The notes beneath the pieces were generated by a model that saw nothing but the letters and a program-made list of their open reading frames with translations, made no database searches and was not told the DNA's origin. A stretch of 51,362 bases of DNA from BOKV01 sp049289295 (GTDB lineage: Bacteria > Pseudomonadota > Alphaproteobacteria > Rhizobiales > Rhizobiaceae): assembly GCA_049289295.1 (NCBI GenBank), contig JBATLL010000071.1, positions 1-51,362 of the forward strand, given 5' to 3'. Numbering within the stretch: position 1 is the first letter of the stretch; each line of letters begins with the position of its first letter. The position numbers and the translations under genes were made by a program. Positions 1 through 7,786 of the stretch are shown here, in pieces.

Positions 1-29
1 GCGATGAAGGTGTTGCGAATGGCGATCAT
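1..29 (-). CDS. 5' end of an unidentified gene running off the window
   Basis: A minus-strand ATG at 29 is preceded by a good ribosome binding site (GGAGAAG, read on the minus strand from about 41 to 35). The nine visible codons read MIAIRNTFI and the frame stays open to the window edge. This is too little to assign a product. Gene start and direction are inferred only from the start codon and its Shine-Dalgarno sequence. Confidence 0.4.
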
Positions 30-198
30 GGTACTTCTCCGACTTTCTCAGGGTCTGCGGCAGAGCGACATTGCCCTGCCGATGACCCTGATATAGACCG
101 CCATGCGCTGCCCAGATGTGCACTAATGCACAAGGCAGTGCACACCTGCATTGGTGGGCAATCGGCGGAAAAGGTCGTTTGAAGATTGCAGATCTGTA

Positions 199-651
199 TC
201 AGCTGGCGGGCACCAGGCGACGCGATGGTATCCAGCAATAGCCGTTCGAATCGAGGATATAGCACTCGCGCAGCCCGTGCGGCCGGTCAGAACAGGCGCG
301 CAGGACACTGCAGGCTTCCTGTTTTTCCAACTCGATTGCACGCGCAAGCGCCTCGTCCGGGTCGGTTTCATAGAGACGCAATTCAACGCCAGCGCCGCGT
401 GCACCCAGTTCAGGCAGGAGCGAAGGCAATGGATTATCCCAATAGGATGCATCGGAATGCAGCATGAAAACCTGTTTTCCGTAGGCAATGATCGCGAAAT
501 TGTCGTCGGCGCGAATGACGGTCATGGAGAAACAGTTGCGCAGGAAGGCTGCCTGTTGGAGCACATTGCGAACCAGGAGGTTGATTCCAAAACCCGTGAG
601 CGACCTGCCAAAGTCGGCCCCGGAAGCTTTCTTCATGTCGCTGCGTTTCAT
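199..651 (-). CDS. VOC superfamily (glyoxalase/bleomycin-resistance-like) protein
   Basis: This 150-residue protein looks like a single VOC-fold unit. It has an N-terminal 'FGINLLVRNVLQQAAFLRNC' beta-alpha segment, a central 'QVFMLHSDASY' strand, 'GVELRLYETDPDEALARAIE' and a C-terminal 'RECYILDSNGYCW' strand. These are the spacing and motifs of glyoxalase-like metal-binding or resistance proteins. The start at 651 is preferred over upstream codons because a GGACGGGAAAA ribosome binding site lies just before it. It is divergent from the receiver gene at 790. The substrate cannot be told from the sequence, and many VOC proteins of this type are uncharacterised. Confidence 0.75.
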   Translation of the reverse strand: MKRSDMKKASGADFGRSLTGFGINLLVRNVLQQAAFLRNCFSMTVIRADDNFAIIAYGKQVFMLHSDASYWDNPLPSLLPELGARGAGVELRLYETDPDEALARAIELEKQEACSVLRACSDRPHGLRECYILDSNGYCWIPSRRLVPAS

Positions 652-683
652 TTTTCCCGTCCGTTGCTGGCGTTTACCGCTAC

Positions 684-691
684 TTAACCAC
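684..691 (+). promoter_or_regulatory. Possible CtrA half site
   Basis: TTAACCAC matches seven of eight bases of the TTAACCAT half site described for CtrA in Caulobacter. It lies between the divergent VOC and receiver genes, close to a locus encoding CtrA and SciP. The role is inferred; one half site is weak evidence. Confidence 0.25.
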
Positions 692-789
692 AAACCAAAC
701 AGCTTTGGCCTGGTCCAGCCGTTTTAGGAATATGTTTCAGCTCTGGCGCTAGATTGCATCCCGAAACAGACCGCATCTGGAGCGCGGAA

Positions 790-1176
790 ATGAAAATTTT
801 CATGATTGTCGATGATTCACCCGTCATTCGGAAGGTGGGTCGCAGGTTGATCGAGGATATGGGCCTTGTCGTTGTGGAAGCGGTCGATTCAATCGACGCG
901 GTTTCGCAGTGCCGGGACAACATGCCTGACGCCGTGATGGTGGATTGGGATCTTCCCGACGGCAGCGGCCTGGAAGTGATTCGCGAAATCAGCCATCTGC
1001 CGGGATCGGAAAACTGCAAGCTGATCTATTGCACCAGTGAACTGATGGTTTCTGAAATGACCAAGGCGAAGCGCTCAGGAGCGTCAGGATTCATCATGAA
1101 GCCGTTCAATCGCAGGGTGCTGGCCGACAAACTGGCCCAGTTCGGCCTGATTGAAGAAGGCAGGGACGCCGCCTGA
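790..1176 (+). CDS. Single-domain response regulator (CheY-like receiver)
   Basis: The 128-residue protein is only a receiver domain with no output domain. The acidic pair is D8/D9, the phospho-acceptor is D52 in 'VMVDWDLPDGSG', the switch Ser/Thr lies in 'IYCTSE', and the conserved Lys is in 'GFIMKPF'. The start at 790 (MKIFMIVDDS) was chosen over the upstream in-frame ATG because it begins directly at the first receiver strand and follows a GGAGCGCGGAA sequence. It converges on ctrA across a shared terminator. Stand-alone receivers act by protein-protein contact, for example on flagellar motors or phosphorelays. The position next to ctrA suggests a cell-cycle or motility role, but no specific ortholog is claimed. 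Confidence 0.85.
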   Translation: MKIFMIVDDSPVIRKVGRRLIEDMGLVVVEAVDSIDAVSQCRDNMPDAVMVDWDLPDGSGLEVIREISHLPGSENCKLIYCTSELMVSEMTKAKRSGASGFIMKPFNRRVLADKLAQFGLIEEGRDAA

Positions 1177-1216
1177 TCAGTTTGGCGCAGTTCATTTCAG
1201 GCGCGAGGTACAAATG

Positions 1217-1242
1217 AAAAACCCCGCTTTCGGCGGGGTTTT
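1217..1242. terminator. Bidirectional intrinsic terminator between receiver gene and ctrA
   Basis: A perfect ACCCCGC / GCGGGGT stem (1221-1227 with 1233-1239) is flanked by AAAA on the left and TTTT on the right. It can therefore end transcription from both convergent genes. It begins about 40 bases after the receiver stop and ends seven bases from the ctrA stop. Confidence 0.85.
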
Positions 1243-1248
1243 CCTTGT

Positions 1249-1950
1249 TCAGGCAATCTCGCGAGCCTCGTTCGGATCGGGTTCGCGAAGCACGTAGCCG
1301 CGCCCCCAGACCGTTTCGATGTAGTTGAGACCATCGGCAGCCGCAGCCAGCTTCTTGCGCAGCTTGCAGATAAAGACGTCGATGATCTTGAGTTCCGGCT
1401 CATCCATTCCACCGTAAAGGTGGTTGAGGAACATTTCCTTGGTAAGGGTCGTACCCTTGCGCAGCGAAAGCAGTTCCAGCATCTGGTATTCCTTGCCGGT
1501 CAGATGCACGCGCTGGCCTGCCACTTCAACGGTCTTTGCGTCGAGATTGACCACGAGATCACCGGTGGAAATCACCGATTGGGCGTGGCCCTTCGAGCGA
1601 CGGACAATGGCGTGGATGCGGGCAACCAGTTCGTCCTTGTGGAACGGCTTGGTCATGTAGTCATCTGCGCCAAATCCCAGTCCGCGGACCTTGTCCTCGA
1701 TTCCGGCCAGGCCGGAGAGGATCAGGATTGGCGTTTTCACCTTGGAAAGCCGCAATGTCCGCAAAACTTCGTAGCCGGACATGTCTGGCAGGTTCAGATC
1801 AAGGAGAATGATGTCGTAGTCGTAGAGCTTGCCCAGATCCACGCCTTCTTCGCCCAAATCTGTCGTATAGACATTGAAGCTCTCGGACTTGAGCATCAGT
1901 TCAATGCTCTGGGCGGTAGCACTGTCATCCTCGATCAGCAGCACTCGCAT
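1249..1950 (-). CDS. ctrA: Cell cycle master response regulator CtrA
   Basis: This 233-residue OmpR/PhoB-type regulator matches alphaproteobacterial CtrA along its whole length. It starts MRVLLIEDDS, has the phospho-acceptor D51 in 'ILLDLNLPDMSGYEVLR', the receiver Lys in 'DDYMTKPF', and a winged-helix domain from about residue 125 ('LTGKEYQMLELL', 'PELKIIDVFICKLRKKL', 'ETVWGRGYVL'). CtrA is known to control replication, division and flagellar genes through TTAA-containing sites. Its partners in this window are fliJ (divergent) and sciP, which encodes a known CtrA inhibitor. The C-terminus ends in -EIA rather than the -AA typical of many CtrA degradation tags. The upstream region carries a TTAACCAT half site and a GANTC site. 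Confidence 0.98.
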   Translation of the reverse strand: MRVLLIEDDSATAQSIELMLKSESFNVYTTDLGEEGVDLGKLYDYDIILLDLNLPDMSGYEVLRTLRLSKVKTPILILSGLAGIEDKVRGLGFGADDYMTKPFHKDELVARIHAIVRRSKGHAQSVISTGDLVVNLDAKTVEVAGQRVHLTGKEYQMLELLSLRKGTTLTKEMFLNHLYGGMDEPELKIIDVFICKLRKKLAAAADGLNYIETVWGRGYVLREPDPNEAREIA

Positions 1951-2047
1951 GCCTTATCCCCTTTTCTTGCCGCATCTGCGGGCGTCTGCGGAAATTCCGC
2001 TTTTCACCTGCTTACATACCGAAACATGCCCGGAATGCTGACGCACA

Positions 2048-2055
2048 ATGGTTAA
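2048..2055 (-). promoter_or_regulatory. CtrA half site upstream of ctrA
   Basis: On the minus strand this reads TTAACCAT, a perfect match to the half site reported for CtrA. It lies 98 bases upstream of the ctrA start, a sensible place for autoregulation. Binding is inferred. Confidence 0.45.
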
Positions 2056-2180
2056 CAAAATGTAATTCGACTGTGCAAGTGTGATCTTCATTTTTTAGAA
2101 ACATCCTATAAGCCTTTGGAATGTCTTCAGAAAAATTCTGATCAATGCTTAACACGTCACATTAAGAAACCGGGTTAAAC

Positions 2181-2185
2181 GAATC
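2181..2185. promoter_or_regulatory. GANTC methylation site upstream of ctrA
   Basis: GAATC matches the CcrM target GANTC. In Caulobacter a GANTC in the ctrA promoter couples transcription to replication passage. This one is 230 bases from the ctrA start, directly beside the TTAA cluster. Any five-base site can occur by chance. Confidence 0.35.
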
Positions 2186-2462
2186 AGTATGCAGTTCTTG
2201 TTGCAAATGCCGGGAAGGGAAAGCCATCGCTGGTTCATTTTCCTCGGCCACCGATCCGGTTTACCGGCTCTTAAGGCATGGCCCGTATGATTAAGAACAG
2301 GCGTAAACGAAAGGTTACCAAGGGAGCATTTCGTTAACTTTTTTGCCGGGCTGTTTTCCCGGTGATCGTTGGGGGCAGCGCGGAATTCCGCCTGTGTCCC
2401 GGATCGGCGCAGTAACTGCCGGTCTGCTGGTATCGGGTACACGCATTCAAGGAGTATTGAGT

Positions 2463-2855
2463 ATGAAGTCGCGTGACAATCTTATGAGGCTGAAGCACTT
2501 CCAGGTCGAAGACAAGACCCGGCAGCTGGCCCAAATCGACATGATGATTCAGGAACTGACCAAGATGTCCGACGACCTTCTTGCGCAGATCCGGATCGAA
2601 GAGGAAAAATCCGGCATTACGGATGTGGCTCACTTTGCCTACCCGACGTTTGCCAAGGCAGCGCGCCAGCGTCACGAGAACCTTGCCGGTTCCATCCGCG
2701 ATCTCAACGAGAAGCGCGGCGTGGCGGTCGATGCTCTGGCTGAAGCAGAAGAAGCGCTCAAGAAGGCGCAGATGCTGGAAAATCGCGACACGTCCACAGT
2801 GGCAAATGATCCGGTTGTCGACGCACAGGTCGAGCGCCGGGCCATGATCGGCTGA
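2463..2855 (+). CDS. fliJ: FliJ-type flagellar export protein
   Basis: This 130-residue, strongly charged, almost entirely helical protein is predicted to form a long coiled coil (residues about 5-55 and 75-115). The sequence 'MKSRDNLMRLKHFQVEDKTRQLAQID' with 'FAYPTFAKAARQRHENL' is typical of the FliJ-annotated protein found next to ctrA in Hyphomicrobiales. FliJ is the central stalk of the flagellar type III export ATPase. The start at 2463 is set by AAGGAG about ten bases upstream; the reading frame is open further upstream but lacks such a site. It is transcribed divergently from ctrA, which fits CtrA control of flagellar genes. No other flagellar gene is in the window. Confidence 0.85.
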   Translation: MKSRDNLMRLKHFQVEDKTRQLAQIDMMIQELTKMSDDLLAQIRIEEEKSGITDVAHFAYPTFAKAARQRHENLAGSIRDLNEKRGVAVDALAEAEEALKKAQMLENRDTSTVANDPVVDAQVERRAMIG

Positions 2856-2980
2856 CCTACCTGATACGCTGTTCCTGATTACTCGATTCCGCGATCCGCC
2901 GATGGTCCATCGGCGGATTTCGCTTCCCGGGCCGGCAAGCCCTATTGTCCACACCGTTTGCCCGGCGTATCCGTCGTTGC

Positions 2981-3619
2981 ATGACCAGGCGAGACGATCC
3001 ACGATTCACCGACCCCGCCCCGCGCATCCATTCAACCGCAAGGACGAAGGATTGTCGCCTGGGCCGCTTCAGCGCCATTGGCGAGCGAACCGTGTTGCGG
3101 GATGTGGAAGTTGGCGACTATTCCTACTTCGAACGCAATTGCGAAGCGATCTACACCCGGATCGGCAAATTCTGTTCGATTGCGGCAGATTGCAGGATCA
3201 ATGCGCTTGAACATCCCGTCGAGCGGGTGACGTCGCACAAGATTTCCTACCGCCCCAACGAGTATTTCCGTTTCAAGGGCGTTGACCGAACGTGGCGGGA
3301 ATATCGGCAGCAAAAGAAAGTGGTGATTGGCAACGATGTCTGGATCGGGCATGGCGCAGTGATCATGCCTGGAGTTTCCATTGGAGACGGCGCTGTGATT
3401 GGTGCCAATGCGGTTGTCACCCGTGATGTGGGACCTTATGAAATCATGGCAGGCGTACCGGCCCGACTGCTGAGAAAGAGATTTGATGCTCCCATTGCAG
3501 CGCGTTTGCAGGCGATGAAATGGTGGGACTGGAACCAGGACCGGTTGTTCGAGGCGATAGACGACATGCAGACGCTCGATATCGGTGCATTTTTGGACAA
3601 GTGGGAGGCGCGCGCATGA
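2981..3619 (+). CDS. Hexapeptide-repeat transferase of the phosphonate-metabolism family
   Basis: This left-handed beta-helix acyltransferase of 212 residues matches the hexapeptide transferase type usually found in phosphonate (phn) gene clusters. It shows 'GDYSYFERNCEAIYTRIGKFCSIAA', then 'VVIGNDVWIGHGAVIMPGVSIG', 'VIGANAVVTRDV' and 'IMAGVPARLLRKRF', and ends in the family-like 'FLDKWEA'. The acceptor is unknown, and the histidine in 'WIGHGAV' is the likely catalytic base. No phn gene is nearby, which is unusual. The start is uncertain: ATG at 2981 is used, and an in-frame TTG at 2945 is possible. Its stop overlaps the next gene (ATGA), suggesting translational coupling. Confidence 0.75.
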   Translation: MTRRDDPRFTDPAPRIHSTARTKDCRLGRFSAIGERTVLRDVEVGDYSYFERNCEAIYTRIGKFCSIAADCRINALEHPVERVTSHKISYRPNEYFRFKGVDRTWREYRQQKKVVIGNDVWIGHGAVIMPGVSIGDGAVIGANAVVTRDVGPYEIMAGVPARLLRKRFDAPIAARLQAMKWWDWNQDRLFEAIDDMQTLDIGAFLDKWEARA

Positions 3620-4047
3620 ACAGGTTGCGTCCGATATTTCTGCTGATCGCCGCAATATCCTTCGGTCTGGGCATCGCGCTTCCGCTTGTGCGCTTCGAAA
3701 AACTCTATTTCTTTGCCGAGACGCCATCCCTGCTGGGCGTGGTTGCCGGCCTGTGGAGCAAGGACGACATGGTGTTGGCGGCAATCGTGTTTCTGTTCTC
3801 CATCGCCTTTCCGGTCGTGAAGATGTTCACCGTCTATGAGGCGGCCTTCGGCCTTGGTCGTTTTCCGACCTGGGCGGGTGTTCTGTCCAAGTGGTCGATG
3901 ATGGATGTCCTGCTTGTTGCGATCCTGGTGTTTGCGGCAAAGACCAGTGGACTGGCAACGGCCGTAAGCCAGCCCGGATTATGGTTCTTCGGGCTTTCCA
4001 CCCTGGCGACGGCGGCAGCTACAAGTGGTCTGAAAATTCGCGATTGA
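3616..4047 (+). CDS. PqiA-family (paraquat-inducible protein A) membrane protein
   Basis: This 143-residue integral membrane protein has about four hydrophobic segments. It shows PqiA signatures: 'SFGLGIALPLVRFEKLYFF', 'FSIAFPVVKM', 'LSKWSMMDVLLVAILVF' and 'FAAKTSGLATA'. It is a single-domain version; classical PqiA has two such units. PqiA proteins are inner-membrane partners in lipid transport between the membranes (with MCE-type PqiB), but no MCE gene is present here. The start overlaps the hexapeptide transferase stop by four bases, so the two are probably co-translated and may act on the cell envelope together. Confidence 0.8.
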   Translation: MNRLRPIFLLIAAISFGLGIALPLVRFEKLYFFAETPSLLGVVAGLWSKDDMVLAAIVFLFSIAFPVVKMFTVYEAAFGLGRFPTWAGVLSKWSMMDVLLVAILVFAAKTSGLATAVSQPGLWFFGLSTLATAAATSGLKIRD

Positions 4048-4269
4048 TCCCAGACGGCAAAGGCGGGGCGCATTGCAGGTGATTTCGGCGCTTGCCGACG
4101 ACCTGCGCTGGCGCACGGTTGCTCTGGAATTTTGGGAAAGAGGGAAGATCAGGCCACGGCGAATACCGAAGTAGCCGACACCCGATCAGGTCTTGCGGTA
4201 TCGCAAACCTTGAACGGGCGACCAATCAAACTGGATGGTGCGTTTCTCGACATTGGGGCGAGAAACGCC

Positions 4270-4545
4270 TCAGTGGCGGTATTCCTGGATGCGGGTCGTG
4301 CGCAGGCCAGCGAGGCCATGGGCATCGATCGAGCTTTGCCAGGACAGGAATTCCTCAACCGTCAAGGTATACCGGCTGCAGGCTTCTTCAAGCGAGAGCA
4401 GGCCACCGCGGACTGCTGCCACGACTTCGGCCTTTCGCCTGATGACCCAGCGACGGGTGGATGAGGGCGGCAGGTCTGCAATTGTCAACGGGCTGCCGTC
4501 TGGTCCGATGACATATTTCACACGCGGTCTGACGTGATCGGTCAT
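4270..4545 (-). CDS. sciP: CtrA inhibitor SciP
   Basis: This 91-residue DUF1153 protein has the very conserved SciP signature: 'RVKYVIGPDGSPLTIADLPP', 'RRWVIRRKAEVVAAVRGGLL', 'EEACSRYTLTVEEFLSW' and the terminal 'GLAGLRTTRIQEYRH'. It is a Trp-repressor-like helix-turn-helix protein. In Caulobacter SciP binds CtrA and blocks activation of CtrA targets in the G1 phase. Length and both ends match the family. Its closeness to ctrA and fliJ makes a compact CtrA regulatory locus. A near-consensus CtrA box lies about 55 bases upstream. Confidence 0.95.
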   Translation of the reverse strand: MTDHVRPRVKYVIGPDGSPLTIADLPPSSTRRWVIRRKAEVVAAVRGGLLSLEEACSRYTLTVEEFLSWQSSIDAHGLAGLRTTRIQEYRH

Positions 4546-4599
4546 AACTCAAAACTCACAATAATTGACCAATTCCTCAGTGAAGCTATGCGATCCACC

Positions 4600-4614
4600 T
4601 TAAATTTTGACTAA
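4600..4614 (-). promoter_or_regulatory. Near-consensus CtrA box upstream of sciP
   Basis: TTAA (4600-4603), seven bases, then CTAA (4611-4614). Read toward sciP it is TTAG-N7-TTAA, one mismatch from the CtrA consensus TTAA-N7-TTAA with the exact spacing. It is 55 bases upstream of the sciP start, where a CtrA-activated promoter would be expected. In Caulobacter sciP is itself a CtrA target. Binding here is inferred. Confidence 0.5.
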
Positions 4615-4732
4615 GGACACCGTTACGATTGAGTAAGGAATTGCCTTTTGTGCCTGACACATGGCACTTTGCCTGAATCGGCCTGCCAATCGATGGCGCA
4701 AACATAGGTACAAACCGGATTTTCACCGACCG

Positions 4733-6175
4733 ATGTTCAGAACCATTACCTATGTAAACGGCCTGTTCTGTCTTTATCTGGCCATTGGCATGTTGCCCGC
4801 AATGACGGTCGATGTGATCGACAACAATGATGATTGGCGGGGGTTCCTCGCCTCCCTGTTCATCGTGGGCAGTATCTCGAGCGGCGCAATCCTGGCCAAT
4901 CGCGGCCAGCTGCAGCCCTTCTCGCTGCGAATGGGTTTCCTGCTTGTCGCAAGCTTGTGGTTTTCCACTTCCATGGTGTCCTCGCTGCCCTTCATTTTCG
5001 GCTCGCGGGACATGAGCCTGACGGATGCTGTTTTTGAAGCCGTTTCCGGCCTGACGACGACAGGCGCCACGGTGCTTTCCGGTCTCGATGACATGCCGCG
5101 CGGTCTCTTGATGTGGCGCTCCACGATCCAGTGGCTTGGCGGTATCGGCATTGTCGCCATGGGTCTGCTGATCCTGCCATTCCTGCGCATTGGCGGCATG
5201 CAGTTTTTCCGCATGGAATCATCCGAGCGCTCAGACAAGCCGGTTGCCCGCATTCAGGTCTTTGCCGTCACATTGGTCGGCCTTTACTCGGCGCTGACAC
5301 TTGCCTGCATGGTGCTTTATGCAGCAGGTGGCATGAGCTGGTTCGATGCGCTCAATCACGCCATGACCACGATCTCCACCGCCGGTTTTTCAACCCATGA
5401 CACGTCGTTTGCCCAGTATGGCGACATGGTCCTGCTGACCGCCGTGGTCTTCATGCTGATCGGTGCCTTGCCGTTCACCGCCTTCTTCCTGCTCGTGATA
5501 AATCGCGACTATCGCAGGCGTCTCGACAGCCAGATTGCTGTGCTGTTCCTGATCATTGGCCTGTTGATGGTACCCGGTTTCCTGAGCGCAAGTTCTCACG
5601 GGAGCCTTTCGGCTGGCGATGCACTGCTTCACACATTGTTCAATGTGGTTTCGATCGTAACCACCACCGGCTACGCCACCACCGACTATACCCAGTGGGG
5701 AACCCTGTCGGCAGGTGTCTTTCTCGTTTCAATGTTCGTGGGTGGTTGCGCGGGCTCGACCTCGGGCGGGTTCAAGACCTATCGCCTGATAATCCTATTC
5801 CAGACATTGAGGGTCTCGGTGCGTGAACTGGTCTATCCAAGCGGCGTGTTTCCGGTCCACTACAATGGACAGCGCATTTCGCCAGAGGCGCTGCAGTCCG
5901 TAACCACATTCTTTTTCGCCTACATCATGATCCTGTTCCTGTTCACGATCCTGCTTTCGGCAACAGGGCTCGACCTGGTGACCGCCTTTTCAGGGACACT
6001 TGCCACCTTGTCGAACGTCGGTCCGGCGCTGGGCGAGGTCATCGGACCTGCCGGACATTTCGGACCCATATCGGACACGGCCAAGTGGCTTCTGGTGATG
6101 CTGATGTTCCTGGGGCGGCTGGAAATCATGACTGTGCTGGTTATTCTCAGCCCGGTATTCTGGCGAGGCGAGTAG
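4733..6175 (+). CDS. trkH: TrkH-family potassium uptake protein
   Basis: This 480-residue polytopic membrane protein has the four-fold pore repeat of TrkH/KtrB transporters. The selectivity loops are 'VSGLTTTGATVLSG', 'TTISTAGFSTHD', 'VSIVTTTGYATTDY' and 'LATLSNVGPALGEV'. It also shows 'GGCAGSTSGGFKTYRL' before the last repeats and 'FLGRLEIMTVLVILSPVFW' at the C-terminus, both typical of TrkH. It imports K+ with a cytoplasmic TrkA regulator, which is not in this window. The start at 4733 (MFRTITYVNG) is preferred because the upstream part of the frame is polar and not family-like. Confidence 0.92.
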   Translation: MFRTITYVNGLFCLYLAIGMLPAMTVDVIDNNDDWRGFLASLFIVGSISSGAILANRGQLQPFSLRMGFLLVASLWFSTSMVSSLPFIFGSRDMSLTDAVFEAVSGLTTTGATVLSGLDDMPRGLLMWRSTIQWLGGIGIVAMGLLILPFLRIGGMQFFRMESSERSDKPVARIQVFAVTLVGLYSALTLACMVLYAAGGMSWFDALNHAMTTISTAGFSTHDTSFAQYGDMVLLTAVVFMLIGALPFTAFFLLVINRDYRRRLDSQIAVLFLIIGLLMVPGFLSASSHGSLSAGDALLHTLFNVVSIVTTTGYATTDYTQWGTLSAGVFLVSMFVGGCAGSTSGGFKTYRLIILFQTLRVSVRELVYPSGVFPVHYNGQRISPEALQSVTTFFFAYIMILFLFTILLSATGLDLVTAFSGTLATLSNVGPALGEVIGPAGHFGPISDTAKWLLVMLMFLGRLEIMTVLVILSPVFWRGE

Positions 6176-6208
6176 GCCAGGTTTTCTTTTCTCCGTTGGA
6201 GAGTGGGC

Positions 6209-7687
6209 ATGAACGAATTGCTGAGCGTCGAAGAGATGACGGAAGCGGATCGGCGTGCCATTTCACGTGGAGTGGCCGGCATCGATCTGATGGAAGCAGC
6301 AGGCAAGGCAGTTTTCGATGCGTCGCTGCCGTTTGTCGGTGCGGGCCGCAACGTGCTGGTCGCCTGTGGTCCTGGCAACAATGGAGGCGATGGTTTCATC
6401 GTCGCGCGACTGCTCATCGAGGCGGGCTGTCAGGTCAAGGTGGCGGTGTACGGCAATCTGGACAGGAACTCCGCCGATGCCAGGCTGGCATTGGACCGGT
6501 TGGGGCCTGAACATGTTGGCGATGATCTTTCGTCCGTTCAACCCGAGCGCTTCGGTCTGGTTATCGATGCGCTTTTCGGCGCGGGCCTGGAAAGGCCCCT
6601 TTCGGGCGAAGTGGCGGATTTCGTCGAGCGACTGAATGACGCAGCAGTTCGCGTCATTTCGGTTGATCTCCCAAGTGGCATTTCGGGCAATGGCGGCTTA
6701 GTTCTGGGAACTGCCGTTAAGGCCAGCCGGACAGTCACGTTCTTCCGCAAGAAGCCGGGTCATCTCCTTTATCCAGGACGCCAGCACTGCGGCGAGACGA
6801 TCGTTGCCGATATCGGCATCGATCCTGCCGTGCTGGAAGACGGTGCCATCCGTGTTCACGAGAACGCTCCGACACTCTGGAAACATGTCTTTCCGTGTCC
6901 GAGCGAAGACGGGCACAAATATGATCGGGGCCACGCATTGGTGGTCAGCGGCGCCAGGCTGCGCACTGGTGCTGCACGTCTGGCGGCTATGGCAGGCCTG
7001 AGATCAGGTGCCGGGCTGGTCACGCTGGCATGCGAGCGTGATGCATCGGATGAGATTGCCAATCATGTCACAGCGCTGATGGTACGCGAGTATGAGGGAC
7101 CAGCGGGCCTTGGTGCCTTGCTTGCCGACAAGCGACTGACTTCGATCGTGATTGGGCCAGGTGGGGGAGTCGGGGCTGACATGCGCGACAAGGTGGAAGT
7201 CTGCCTCAGATCGAAACGGGTTTGTGTGCTTGATGCCGATGCGCTGAGTTCATTCTCGGACGATTCGCACAGACTGTTCTCCCTTCTGGGAAAGTCGGAA
7301 GAGCAGAGCGTGCTGACCCCGCATGCGGGTGAGTTTGCCAGGTTGTTCGACAGCATGGGCGAAAACAAGCTGGCAAGGACAATACAGGCGGCTTCAACCA
7401 GCCGATCGATTGTTGTCTTCAAGGGCGCGGATACAGTGATCGCCGCGCCGGACGGCCGAGCTGCAATCAACGCCAATGCGCCCGCCTGGCTTGCAACTGC
7501 CGGCACCGGCGATGTGCTGGCTGGCCTGATTGGCGGATTGCTGGCCCAGGGCATGCCCGCCTACGAAGCAGCGTGCGCTGGCGTATGGCTGCATGGGGAG
7601 GCAGCACAACTTCTTGGCCCCGGACTGATTGCGGAAGATCTGCAAAAACAGCTCCCTGCGATCCTGGCTCCCTTGGTAACAAGCTGA
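6209..7687 (+). CDS. nnr: Bifunctional NAD(P)H-hydrate epimerase / ADP-dependent dehydratase
   Basis: The product is a 492-residue fusion. The N-terminal YjeF_N epimerase domain (about residues 1-215) carries 'GPGNNGGDGFIVARLL' and 'DALFGAGLERPL'. The C-terminal ribokinase-like dehydratase domain (about 225-492) carries 'GHALVVSGA', 'IGPGGGVG', 'LDADALSSF', 'LTPHAGEFARLF' and the catalytic 'TAGTGDVLAGLIG'. The enzyme repairs damaged NAD(P)H hydrates: the epimerase interconverts R and S forms and the dehydratase restores NAD(P)H using ADP. ATG at 6209 has a GGAG seven bases upstream; a GTG two codons earlier is possible. It follows trkH by 33 bases. Confidence 0.95.
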   Translation: MNELLSVEEMTEADRRAISRGVAGIDLMEAAGKAVFDASLPFVGAGRNVLVACGPGNNGGDGFIVARLLIEAGCQVKVAVYGNLDRNSADARLALDRLGPEHVGDDLSSVQPERFGLVIDALFGAGLERPLSGEVADFVERLNDAAVRVISVDLPSGISGNGGLVLGTAVKASRTVTFFRKKPGHLLYPGRQHCGETIVADIGIDPAVLEDGAIRVHENAPTLWKHVFPCPSEDGHKYDRGHALVVSGARLRTGAARLAAMAGLRSGAGLVTLACERDASDEIANHVTALMVREYEGPAGLGALLADKRLTSIVIGPGGGVGADMRDKVEVCLRSKRVCVLDADALSSFSDDSHRLFSLLGKSEEQSVLTPHAGEFARLFDSMGENKLARTIQAASTSRSIVVFKGADTVIAAPDGRAAINANAPAWLATAGTGDVLAGLIGGLLAQGMPAYEAACAGVWLHGEAAQLLGPGLIAEDLQKQLPAILAPLVTS

Positions 7688-7786
7688 AAAACTTGGTGAT
7701 TGCACAGACACATTGATGCCGCATTGCAGCATATTGTGCGCTGCACACAAGGGCTGCCGACGGTAGCCTCAGCTTTAAGGGGCGTC

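Larger units (their letters stand above)
1951..2462. promoter_or_regulatory. Divergent ctrA/fliJ intergenic regulatory region
   Basis: This 512-base stretch has no convincing gene. It is AT-richer than its surroundings and holds regulatory-looking motifs: ATGGTTAA at 2048-2055 (reverse complement of the CtrA half site TTAACCAT), three TTAA tetramers at exact 13-base steps (2149, 2162, 2175), further TTAA at 2271, 2291 and 2334, and a GAATC (GANTC) site at 2181. The strict TTAA-N7-TTAA CtrA box was not found. Autoregulation of ctrA and GANTC methylation control are known in Caulobacter; that they apply here is inference. Confidence 0.6.

Noticed and set aside
123..693. Several overlapping frames on both strands around the VOC gene
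   Set aside because: They are shadows of the VOC gene; only the 199-651 minus-strand frame has family motifs and a ribosome binding site.
2149..2178. Canonical CtrA box TTAA-N7-TTAA upstream of ctrA
   Set aside because: The spacings are nine bases, not seven; I kept it only as a possible variant array.
7734..7750. TTGTG-N7-CACAA inverted repeat before the RlpA gene
   Set aside because: Arms of five bases with no supporting promoter context are too weak to call an operator.
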